This document shows, piece by piece, positions 1-10,400 of a stretch of DNA of 24,401 bases. Made by a program: the position numbers and the translations under genes. A model generated the notes under the pieces. That model ran no database searches. It was not told the origin of the DNA and saw nothing but the letters and a program-made list of their open reading frames with translations. This DNA comes from Amphimedon queenslandica (Eukaryota; Porifera; Demospongiae; Haplosclerida; Niphatidae), in contig NW_003546593.1 in the NCBI RefSeq assembly GCF_000090795.2, positions 7,560 to 31,960 on the forward strand, written 5' to 3'. Positions within the stretch are counted from its first letter, which is position 1; each line of letters opens with the position of its first letter.

Positions 1-79
1 TGTATGAGATGTAGTAGCATTTCATGGTACATGTACATTATACCAAAATACCCTATACTATAATAGCACAAGGTATTTT

Positions 80-245
80 ATCAAAAACAGCTAAGGAGAG
101 AATTCTCCATTTTTATAGATGTTCTTATGTTGTGTAGAAAGTTTGAGCTCATTCCGATCAAAATTGGATTTATTATGGATCTTTAAAGTTGCTCCAAAAT
201 TTGACAAAACAGCCTGTACTATAGTACAGACTGTTTTGTCAAAAT
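80..245. repeat. dispersed repeat, single copy (family of the 177-bp satellite)
   Basis: The stretch shares the core words 'gtagaaagtttgagct' and 'attccgat' and the general order of the 177-bp satellite at 13370-14385. Similar single copies lie near 10115-10290 and 18735-18935. It ends near a palindromic 'ctgtactatagtacag' motif that also occurs in the 10.1 kb copy. It contains no useful open frame. Confidence 0.6.
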
Positions 246-290
246 GGCTATTAGAGAGAATTTGATATAATACTAGAATGCTGTCATTAT

Positions 291-357
291 GTGTTGTTGT
301 TGTTGTTGTGGTGGTGGTGATGGTGGTGATGGTGTTGGTGGTGATGGTGTTGTTGTT
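291..357. repeat. GTT/GGT/GAT trinucleotide-rich microsatellite
   Basis: An imperfect run of tgt/tgg/tga triplets. The sequence from 358 to about 990 that follows is AT-rich, with no coding exon I can support. A 40-nt stretch near 766-801 has splice-like borders, but nothing recognisable is encoded. Confidence 0.7.
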
Positions 358-991
358 ATTGTTTTTTGATGTGCCTACATTTGTTAAATGATTTCATTAT
401 CATTTATATCATTTATCATGATTAATAGTTCAATATATTCATGATCAGTGACCTCATTCCCATACAACAATGATAAAGCAATATCATTTAAGAGTCAGGT
501 GTCATCAATTTGTTCTCCTTTGAACTCCAGTATCAAATAATATGTACTTTCTTGTATGACTGTAAGCTAAATAGCACTGTAGCTATGTTTTTTAGTAATA
601 GTAAGTGTGATAGAATAACATGATGACATTTTCATTTCTTTCTATTTGTGAAAGAGCTACATGTAGGTGTCGATCAGCTAGGGCATAGTTTAAAGTGGAT
701 TTTTAAACTTTTAAACTTTGTTTTATTTTTTTATTGTTTTTTCTATTGTTTTGCAATTGCACAGTCTAACTGTGTGTGGTTACATTGTAGAGTAATTTTA
801 GGTATGGCAGCTAGGGTGTGTGTGTGTTTGTTTGTCCATAAATGTTGCGGTGAGAGAGAGAGAAGGGAAGACGTGATTAAGCGTAATAAGGAAGTACATG
901 TTAGTGCAGATTCTTGTAATATTTAAGAAATTTTTATCATAATATTCTAATGAGGCATGACCTCGATTGGTTAGTTAGAATAACTTCCTTT

Positions 992-1110
992 CCCTCCTTC
1001 TCTCTCTCCCCCCCTCTCTCTGTCTGTCTCTCCTCTCTCTGTCTGTCTGTCTCTCTCTCTCCCTCCCCCCTCTTTCTCTTTCTCCTCTCTCTCCCCCTCT
1101 CTCTCTCCCT
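992..1110. repeat. (TC)n-rich pyrimidine tract
   Basis: About 120 bp of almost pure pyrimidine with tctc, ccct and tgtc units. It ends at 'gtttctccag', so it could serve as the polypyrimidine tract of a 3' splice site at 1120/1121. Confidence 0.8.
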
Positions 1111-1121
1111 GTTTCTCCAGG

Positions 1122-1184
1122 TTTGGTCATTCTATTCAAATCATTGATGACATTGATTCACTGGCCATCCCTTATGAATCATAA
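1122..1184 (+). CDS. possible terminal exon of an unidentified gene lying to the left
   Basis: After a strong pyrimidine tract and the acceptor 'ccag' the sequence reads 20 codons (F-G-H-S-I-Q-I-I-D-D-I-D-S-L-A-I-P-Y-E-S) and then TAA at 1182-1184. The composition looks protein-like, unlike the hydrophobic or low-complexity frames nearby. The upstream exon was not found with confidence, so the phase and even the reality of the exon are unproven. I do not recognise the family. From 1185 to 2181 I see only AT-rich spacer. Confidence 0.3.
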   Translation, partial: FGHSIQIIDDIDSLAIPYES

Positions 1185-2181
1185 ACTCTTATTATTAACT
1201 ATAATAATTAATTCATTATTGATTGGTTATTGATTCATTTGATTGTTACTAATACTATTCTATTTTATTTGTTAACTCATTAATTATTATTTACTTTATT
1301 TATAAGCTCTCACTACGTCCACACGCCCCCTATATACTGTTATGGTGCTATCAATTGTTTTGCATTATAAGCAATAACGATATACAAAACACATTGTGTA
1401 GACTTAATACATACTCTACAATGTAGTACATACTGAATGTCATTTATTCACATAGTGTGGTGGCCTGTGATATCATGTTGCTATAGTTACATCCCCCACA
1501 TAATATTGTTTAGTACATAATGATGTTATGCTGAACCTAAGAGGGCATGTACTACTGTGGATTGCCTTATTTGGGCAAGAGGTAGCTACCCTTTTTATCA
1601 TAATATTATGAATGTATATACACACACACCACCATATGGTATGAAGGAAAGGATTGTTTGTGTATCTATTGGGAGAAAGAGGGATAGAGAGAGATTTTAC
1701 ATGTAGGTAAGGTTTAAATAACACTCTGTAATTAAGAATTGTGATAATAGTAACTAGATCAAGTGTCCAATTGTCCAGTTATTATATGGGCTATTACAAT
1801 ATGTAATCAATACTTTATCATTAACTGATTCAATGTGTTATACTGTATATGTACGTGATGGGATGTAGAGGAATCAAGTGTTAACGTATTGTTTTGAATC
1901 CACTGTCATATGTCTAATCCACACTATGTAATATTGGCTCTCATTATTTTAACTTCCGGCTGCATACGTGTCGGGTTTTTTAACTGTATATATAGTATAT
2001 AGCACAAATTCATGAGCTTTCAATAGAGTACAAAATCAAAATATTAATAATAGCAATAATAATAATAATGATGATAGTGAGATAAGAGATAAATCATGGA
2101 ATAAGAGAGAGAGAGAAAGAGGAGATTATGTAGTCAATGTGTAGCAGAGAGAGAGAGAGAGCAGGAGAGATAGTGCGTGGT

Positions 2182-3054
2182 TTAGCGAGGAAATGGACTA
2201 CGCTGATCCTCAATCCGTGTCGACTGGAGGTGCTGTAGCATGTTAAAGAAATCCTCTCCAGGCATGAGGTTTTGTCGATACGTTTGAGGATCTGGAGATC
2301 TTTGATCATTTATTCTAGAGCTCTAAAGAAAGAGAGAGAGAGAGGTTAATAAATATTTTGTTTCTTAAAGTGTTGTTGTACGCAATAATTAAGTTGACAT
2401 GACTTCATGATGTTTGAATGGACACTAAGTCAATTAATTAAACATCTTATTTACTATACTCCCTTACTATCTCTCCCTCCCCCTCTCTCTCTCTCTCTCC
2501 TTTAAACCAAACTGACGCCAAACCCCCGTACGACATCACAAAAAACACATTCCAAGACTTTTGGCCACACAAATATATTTGAAACATGTCTGCATGTACA
2601 TGTACACATCTTCAAGTAAACTTACTTGACTTCTAAAAAGTAGATCAATGAATTCCTCTTCTGAGAGAGGCTTCCTTATGTCTTCAAGGTCCTCTTTAGT
2701 CTGAGCTGGTTGTGCTGGGAGAGGTTGGGAAGTGAGTTCTGTCTCTTTTACGTCTAAATGAAGGCTGGCCCTCTGGTCGTCCATTCTAGAACCCTGTAGC
2801 CTCAAGAGGAGGTCGAGGAAGAGTCTCTGTTGAGGATCTGGTGGTAATGGGGTCCTCTGGTCGTTAAGTCTACGACTCTGTGATTGGATTATGAGACCTT
2901 CTAACTCTTCGTCTATGCCGTCTCTTTCTGGACACGCTTCCTACAATAAGAAGAAAAGAAAGATAAAAAATGGCCGGTTGCTTTTCCTTCCACTTACCAG
3001 TACTGGTTCGCTGTTGATAAGCCTGTGGTAATGGTTGTCAACGAGGAGTGCCAT
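2182..3054 (-). CDS. GPSM2: GoLoco-motif protein, LGN/AGS3/Pins (GPSM) type: C-terminal module
   Basis: GoLoco motifs bind GDP-loaded G-alpha(i/o) subunits, block GDP release, and in LGN/Pins anchor the spindle-orientation complex at the cortex. Exons on the minus strand are 3054-2998, 2940-2626 and 2322-2182 (stop TAA), in matching phase with GT-AG borders, giving 170 residues. Four GoLoco cores are visible, each ending in the required [D/E]-Q-R: SRRLNDQR, SRMDDQR, SRINDQR (split by the last intron) and TRIEDQR. Each is preceded by a hydrophobic E/F-x-x-L-L-x-x-x-Q helix. The start ATG at 3054 has A at -3 and G at +4, and an in-frame TAA lies 15 nt upstream, which argues for a separate start. 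Alternatively only 3022-2998 is coding and this is the 3' end of the TPR gene upstream (see findings). The GoLoco assignment is firm; the 5' end is uncertain. Confidence 0.82.
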
Positions 3055-3512
3055 CTTGTGTATAGTTTAGCTCTTAAAGTCTTTACACAAAAGAAAGAGA
3101 ACGATATAAGAAGAGAAGGTCAGTTGACTTGTCTCTCGGCCTCGCCTTTGCTCTCTTTTATGAAAGCTATGCTAAGTATACGGAAAATATCCTGAGCCAT
3201 CATACGGGAATGAACGGAAATGCCTGTTTCAGCCATACAAGAACACAAACAAATGGCCAATGTTTATACTTAAGTATTAGCAGGTCTTTAATAAAGGAGA
3301 GGGGTATGGAGGGGGTTATTGGGGTCAGAGGAAATTGTACATTCTATTAGTATTACTATGAAAGACTTACGTTGGCGGATGGCTCCGTTAAGCCATTCAA
3401 CACCGAACACGCCAAAGGCTGCCGAGTTTTGAAACAAACAAGTCCTAAGTTCCTCATTATTATCAGATTAAATATGTTATGAGTGTATTACTGTCTCCGA
3501 ACTTATAATTAA

Positions 3513-3640
3513 AGGACACTAAACTACCTGTCCTTAATACAGAGGTGTCCTCATTTCAGAGGTACTTTTGTATAGGCTTGTACCAATTGGGACACTACAA
3601 AATGTCGTCATTATAAAGCTGTATAAAGCCGCCCATTATA
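3513..3640 (+). repeat. truncated copy of the TIR/61-bp element (3' module)
   Basis: It contains 'ctacctgtccttaataca' followed by the module 'gaggtgtcctcatttcagag' and 'aggcttgtaccaattggg' that ends the larger copies at 4004, 8609, 9247 and 10423. The 5' end is missing. The rest, 3641-4003, is AT-rich spacer with no recognisable gene. Confidence 0.8.
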
Positions 3641-4003
3641 ACACTGTACACCCTTTATCTGTAGAATAATGACCAACAACAATAGTCCATTATTGTGATC
3701 CCATTAATCAGCAGTAATTGCCAGCAGGAGTTATGTCTCTTATCTAGTTACGACTGAGTACATTGCTATATTCGGCTAGACTAAGCTATGTCTCTGTATG
3801 TATATATCCCTCGGTTTACTCCATACTGGTCCCACATAGCTACATTATATGCATCCTCAATACACTTGTGAGTATAGTTGAATTCTTTCAATGATTCGCT
3901 GGAGTAGTTCAATTCCAATTACTACCGCAGCCTAACATTCCAAACAGCTAGCCAATAATGGTAATATGGTACTAAACTGTACATGTGTATATGCAGGAAA
4001 TGT

Positions 4004-4680
4004 AGTGTAGCCTCTTTATTAAGGACATGCCCCATTAGGCCCACACTACCTGTCCTTAATACATGTACAGTGTAGCCTCTTTATTAAGGACACCATTGGG
4101 CCCACACTACCTGTCCTTAATACATGTACAGTGTAGCCTCTTTATTAAGGACACCATTGGGCCCACACTACCTGTCCTTAATACATGTACAGTGTAGCCT
4201 CTTTATTAAGGACACCATTGGGCCCACACTACCTGTCCTTAATACATGTACAGTGTAGCCTCTTTATTAAGGACACCATTGGGCCCACACTACCTGTCCT
4301 TAATACATGTACAGTGTAGCCTCTTTATTAAGGACACCATTGGGCCCACACTACCTGTCCTTAATACATGTACAGTGTAGCCTCTTTATTAAGGACACCA
4401 TTGGGCCCACACTACCTGTCCTTAATACATGTACAGTGTAGCCTCTTTATTAAGGACACCATTGGGCCCACACTACCTGTCCTTAATACACGTACAGTGT
4501 AGCCTCTTTATTAAGGACACCATTGGGCCCACACTACCTGTCCTTAATACAGAGGTGTCCTCATTTCAGAGGTACTTTTGTATAGGCTTGTACCAATTGG
4601 GACATTACTAAACGTCCTTATTATAAAGGTATCCTCATTATAAAGGTGTCCTCATTATAAAGGTGTCTTTATAATAGATG
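4004..4680 (+). repeat. 61-bp tandem array (nine units) inside a TIR-family element
   Basis: 'gtgtagcctctttattaagg' recurs at a strict 61-bp spacing (4070, 4131, 4192 and so on to 4497), after a slightly longer first unit at 4005. The units are nearly identical, with one cacgtac variant near 4490. Each unit contains the inverted pair tattaaggaca / tgtccttaata, so it can fold as a hairpin. The array ends in the shared 3' module 'gaggtgtcctcatttcagag', followed by three short 'cattataaaggtgtc' repeats. Short frames within it are repeat translations, not genes. Confidence 0.95.
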
Positions 4681-4689
4681 TTTGTATTG

Positions 4690-5725
4690 ATGTAGCTAAA
4701 CAATACACACATCAATTCAAATTGTATCTGCTTCATAGACTATGGACTATAGCGACTTCTCAATGTTGATTGTGGTACATGATTGCTAGCCAATGACTGT
4801 GTGTGTATATGTGATCCATTCATCTATTCATTCAAATAATAAGCTGTTTTTGATGATTGAAATTCGAGCCATCAGCACACGCAGTGAAACACACACACGC
4901 TCTTCTATCCCATCTCTTCATTTGCTGCGTGCACGATCTGATCCATCTATAATTTCAGCCTATACATGCATGTACATGTATATAACATTGTTTTCGTGAA
5001 AATGAAGTCAACAATATAGCACGATTAGTACATTTATATTGATAATAACCGCCATTAGCAGTCTTTCGTAAACTATAATCACGCAATCTTAGTTCTTAAA
5101 ATTTTAGCAGCTGTAACTTAATTTGTAACTTGTGGGTGGCACAATAGTGTGGCCCCTCTACGGTTGCCAACCAGTGTCTGTTATATGTATATGTACATGT
5201 ATGTGTATTGTTATTGTATTGAAGCTCCAATTACTATTGGTGAGTTAGTTGTGGTTGTGAGGCTAATTGAGTTTGAGTTAGTTTTGAGGTTTTGTAACTT
5301 GTTGGTGTGTCCATAGAACCCATACAGTGCTTACTGTGTTAGTATTCCCTACACCTTATGATTCTCGGCCCACACACACTCATTCATTTTCTTAACTTAA
5401 CAAAGGGAAACATACCTCCATAAAGTCAACCTTAAAATGCTTTTTAAACTTTATACAACTTGTTTTTTAAGCAAAAAGGTAATTCATTGATAGATTTAAT
5501 GCATAATTTATTACAAAATCTCTGTACTTTAGAATCACCTTTATTTTCTCTCTTTTTATTATTACTACACTATTACTACAGTATCTATTACCATTGTTAT
5601 TATTATTTTAGTTACTATTATTTCATATTCTTATATATTTATCATCTTTCTTTCTCTATACTTCTCTGGAGTAACTTAAACCAATAGTTGTTTATCACTA
5701 ACATGCGTACGTCTGTTGTGATCAC
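4690..5725. other. gene-poor spacer
   Basis: AT-rich DNA with CA/TG-rich patches. Frames on both strands are short and low in complexity. I see no splice-consistent coding exon, RNA gene or repeat family here. Confidence 0.5.
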
Positions 5726-6031
5726 CAGATAGTAGATACGTCAGAGGGAGAAACAGACATTCCTGTAATCAAGTACGTCTCACTCATTCTCTCCCACATG
5801 ATGTGTATCCATTACATACATCCACTGATCCCAAGGGACATAAGCACTCTCTCAGATGATTATCGTAACATGTAAGGGTTATATGCTCTTCTTTCTAAAT
5901 ATTTATGACGTCCCTCATTCTGTTTCATTGTTGACAATGCTAACAGTCTTATGTTATGTTAATGGCCATTTAACTTTATTCCTAGTAATAGCTAGTAGTG
6001 TATACACTTGTTTATATTACACCAGTCAATT

Positions 6032-6894
6032 TTATTGTGTTTTATGCCATACTGACTCAATATATTGTGCTGTGTTAATCAACAACATGGCCATACTGAC
6101 GTCAGGAAGATGCTTTCTCACTAAATTCACTGTCCATAAACAACAGTCAGCCTTGCTCTGCATATCATTGTGGCTGTAGGCAGTCTCTAGTGTCCTTAAT
6201 ATGGAGTAGCGATATGGGATGAGTGTGTTTAAGTACAAGCTGCTAAGAGAGAGATATTTCTGTTGTATTTGTGCTTCTGTTTACGTGTTGGTTTGTTGAT
6301 GGAGGTAGTTAAGGATCATTAGGAGCTGAATGGATTTGTGAATGACTGAATGAATGGGTTGAATGAAGGAATAAATGGGCATAAATTAGTGTTAAAAATA
6401 ATGTTTAAAGTAGTGCTAAGTAGACTAAGCTTTTTAGCTTATGGATACAGTGCTTTTGTATTGCTGAAGTATACAGTGTAGCCTCTATATAATGGTCACT
6501 TTGACAGTGTTTCTGTTATACAGAGGTGTCCTTTATGTGGAGGTTATTTTATACAGTAAGGAATGTAATTGGTACACTAGGTGCTGTCCGTTTAATGGAG
6601 GTGTATGCTTTAGAGAGTGTCCATTAAAAGAGGCTATACTGCAGTGTTGTTGAAGTTGATTCTAATCTTAATTTAAACCACTTCACTAACAAATGCCTCT
6701 TTGTACTTGTAGATAATAGTCAAAACACTCTTAGTAATGAATTTTAATTTGTTACTTAGCAAATTTTATTATAAACTTCAAAATGACAAAATAAAACAGC
6801 ACATCCAGTGTTGATGATAAAAACTTATTTAAGTATCAAATTAAAACTGGACAAAAATAAAGATATTAAAACTTGCATTATCCTTTGTAATAAC

Positions 6895-6944
<50 letters not shown>

Positions 6945-7363
6945 GGTTATTATATAACATGTGTGTTCACTGTGATCTTAGCGTACTTAAGTCCACAACT
7001 TCCTATATTTATATTTATTTATTTACATTTCATTATTACCTCTCTCTGAAGTTCTAGCGTGACTACTCTGGCTTCTCTGAACTTTCCTTTTCTGTCCTGT
7101 AGCTCCAACCTCACTCTGTTGTATTCTGTATGTGTATGTGTTTATGAAGATGATAAGATAAAGATTAATTATAGTCACGAACGCCTTTCTGCCGCCATGT
7201 GAATTTTGTGCGGTCACTCCCCATTCTTTGATTCTCTCTCTTTCTATATCTTTGATCATCGCATGTTCGTTAATTATGTCTTTAGTCTGCCCGTGTGGTC
7301 TGTACTTTGCATCTTTTAGTCATGCATTTCTTTAGTCTTTTAGTCTGCTCTCTACTTTCTCTC

Positions 7364-7426
<63 letters not shown>

Positions 7427-10400
7427 TCTTTCTCTCTCCCTTCTCTCTCTCTCTCTTGTCCATACTTCTTCTGGGATTTAGATATTGCATCCAGCAGGTC
7501 AGACATGTTCTTCCTTGCTGTACAGCATTGCGAATAATCACATATCTTCAAAGAAGAAAGAAGAGAGAGAGAGAGAGAAGGGAGAGGGTGAAGAGGAAAA
7601 AGTACCAAATTATGATCACATTACATGTGATTAAGAGCACATAACACGATTAGTTCCTCAATCTCTATATAAGTCCATTCAGAAATCATTACACGTCATT
7701 TAAAGCAATTCTTAATTATCGGTTATGGCCTTAAGAATTCAAGCTAACCAAAAATATGCTTACACACACCAAAACACAACCTTATTGAGCCTACGCTGCC
7801 ATAGACTGGTGATATAGTACTGTCTAGCTATAATAGCTGTATATGTATGTGTGTATATGTACATACCTCTTCAGCTAGTAAGAACTGCTTGTTGGCAAAC
7901 AGCAGAGCACTTTTATAATGTCCCAATGATGTCAGTGCCTTGCCTATACACCAGTAGCTTTTACACTGACCATATCTGTATGGTAGGGTATCAAGAGAGG
8001 GAGAGAGAGAGGGAGGGAGAGAGAAAGGGAGAGAGGGAGGGAGAGAGGGAGGGAGGGAGAAAGGAGAGAGGGAAGGGAAAGAGCAGATAATATAGTTGTA
8101 TACTATAAAGAGAATTGTGATAGTTTTGCATGTATGTTAATGTAAATGTGCATTAGAAAATGTCATATAACTGGAGAATTTTTTTGGAGCTAATTTTACA
8201 AATTAAGTAGTATTGGGACTTTGGTCAAATATGCGTGGGTGATTGTGTGGGTGTGTATACGGTTATATATGGGTCTATGAGTTTGAAATAAGAGTCACTT
8301 GTGAATGTTTATATTGACGCTATTAATAGAACAATTATTGTTGTTACTTGTCGTTTAGTTCTTGTGCCAAATACAAGTGTTTCTTGAAATACTTCAAAGC
8401 TTCTTTGTGATTCTGTACCAGCAGCTGGAGTGCACCCAAACTGTAGTAGGACTATGTATAGGGAGAGAGATGGGAAAAGATGGTACAAGAGATTGAGCAA
8501 GGTCAGGGTGTTAGAGAGAGAGAGGGAGAGAGTTGTGAAAGAAAGCAACAAAAAGAGGTACATAAATGAAAGAATTGCCATAATAAAAGAAAGATATACA
8601 TGTAGATGTACAGTGTAGCCTCTTTATTAAGGACACCATTGGGCCCACACTACCTGTCCTTAATACATGTACAGTGTAGCCTCTTTATTAAGGACACCAT
8701 TAGGCCCACACTACCTGTCCTTAATACAGAGGTGTCCTCATTTCAGAGGTACTTTTGTATAGGCTTGTACCAATTGGGACATTACAAAATGTCCTCATTA
8801 TAAAGGTGTCCTCATTATAAATGTGTTAAAGAGGTTATACTGTATATATATATATTAACAAAAAAGAAATAAATTGATAAGATATTGGAAGGAAGGGGAA
8901 GAACATAAAAGCACAAAGGAAACAGAAAATAAAATAACATCCTCTAACTGCAATTGCCATATATGGTGAACATACCTGTGCTTCCGCCACATGGTTCTTG
9001 AGATAAATGGATAGTTCCAGTGACTCCCTGTAGCATGTAATGTGTAGAGGAAATGTTGTCAACTAATAGTTGTGGTTAGTTATTGCATTATAGATCAATA
9101 ATAGGGTTAATTTATGAAATATTGTATTCCCATAAGACAGTTATGATATACCAGTACTCAATACTGTTATTAGTAATGCATACACCAGTACTATTATTTA
9201 TATACCAGTACTCTTGTTATAAAAATATATTATTTATTAAACCCAGTACAGTGTAGCCTCTTTATTAAGGACATTATTGGGCCCACACTACCTGTCCTTA
9301 ATACATGTACAGTGTAGCCTCTTTATTAAGGATACCATTGGGCCCACACTACCTGTCCTTAATACAGAGGTGTCCTCATTTCAGAGGTGCTTTTGTATAG
9401 GCTTGTACCAATTGGGACATTACAAAATGTCCTTATTATAAAGGTGTCCTCATTATAAAGGTGTCCTCATTATATAGAAGTTTTATATTCTCCTATGCAT
9501 GAATTACTGTTTAGTCTGTGCTTGCTAATTATTTATTTACTATTGCCAAGAGTATGTGTGAGAGTGAGTGAGTGTCACTGTGTGAATTCAATATTTACTT
9601 AGTGTTTTCTGAGTGTATACATATGTCCTCTAATGCCATCATACATTGTTAATGGTGTTTGTGAACAAACAGATGCACAGGATACCGTGTATACAGAACT
9701 GTTGCATAAAATGCTGTCATTTATTGCACTATATTGTTGTACAGATGTACCTAAGTGCATGTATGAATGGCTGTTTACTAGGAGGTAATTATTATCAGTA
9801 GAATATTAGGATAATCTCAATGGAATACACAGTATCAGGATGATGGGACAAAGGATGCGTGCTTTATCGATATAATGTGTATTTGTGTAATCCCAAAGAT
9901 CCAATAACAATTCCTAGTATTGGCTCTAGACCTTGTCCTCATGATGTAATGATAGGTTAAATGTATAGCATGGGAGTGACGTAACGAATTAGCGATATAA
10001 CCACATCTTGTTCTTTGTTGTATCTTAATTATTACTTCAATTATAGACATGAGTAGGTAGTACTATATACATCAGCTAAGGTTTCCCACAGGATTGTCGC
10101 ATAGCTTTTTGTTATGTCATAAAGTTGCTTCAAAATCCGGTCAAAATCCCTGTACTATAGTACAGGGTCATGGGCCCAAATTTGCCAGAAATAAAAAAGG
10201 GAGAATTTTGCATTTATATATATTTTTTTTCTGATGCATATACATGTACTTATGTTGCATTGAGTTTACCAGTGATAATAATGGGATAGCTTTGCTTCTC
10301 CAAGCAGGAGGTAAGCATGTCCTAAATTTGTGTTTGTTCTTTGTTGTGCTTCCACGTCTCCAGCCCTCACTGAATAATCTAAAAACTAATAAATACATTA

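Noticed and set aside
1473..1724. 83-residue minus-strand frame
   Set aside because: No recognisable motif or splice structure; the composition is that of AT-rich spacer.
3371..3457. Minus-strand 87-nt frame starting ATG (M-R-N-L-G-L-V-C-F) with a good GTAAGT donor, as first exon of the GoLoco gene
   Set aside because: It could join in phase only through a poor acceptor ('cacaag') at the GoLoco ATG. It may be a 5' UTR exon, but I could not support it as coding.
4429..4611. 60-65 residue frames repeated at 4429, 8606 and 10786 with nearly the same sequence
   Set aside because: They are translations of the 61-bp repeat units and 3' module; the repetition comes from the element, not a gene family.
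5856..6179. 107-residue plus-strand frame
   Set aside because: Hydrophobic, low-complexity composition, no family resemblance, and it overlaps the better supported minus-strand TPR exon 9.
7488..7523. Alternative TPR exon 7 using the acceptor before 'caaggaag' (reading QGRTCLTCWM)
   Set aside because: The acceptor after 'tttgaag' (exon 7545-7466) gives TARKNMSDL, which resembles the conserved LGN segment, and fits the phase of the preceding exon equally well.
7282..7608. Arg/Glu- and Ser/Leu-repeat frames on both strands
   Set aside because: They arise from the (CT)n/(GA)n microsatellite. Only the minus-strand part 7545-7466 is kept, as a TPR exon.
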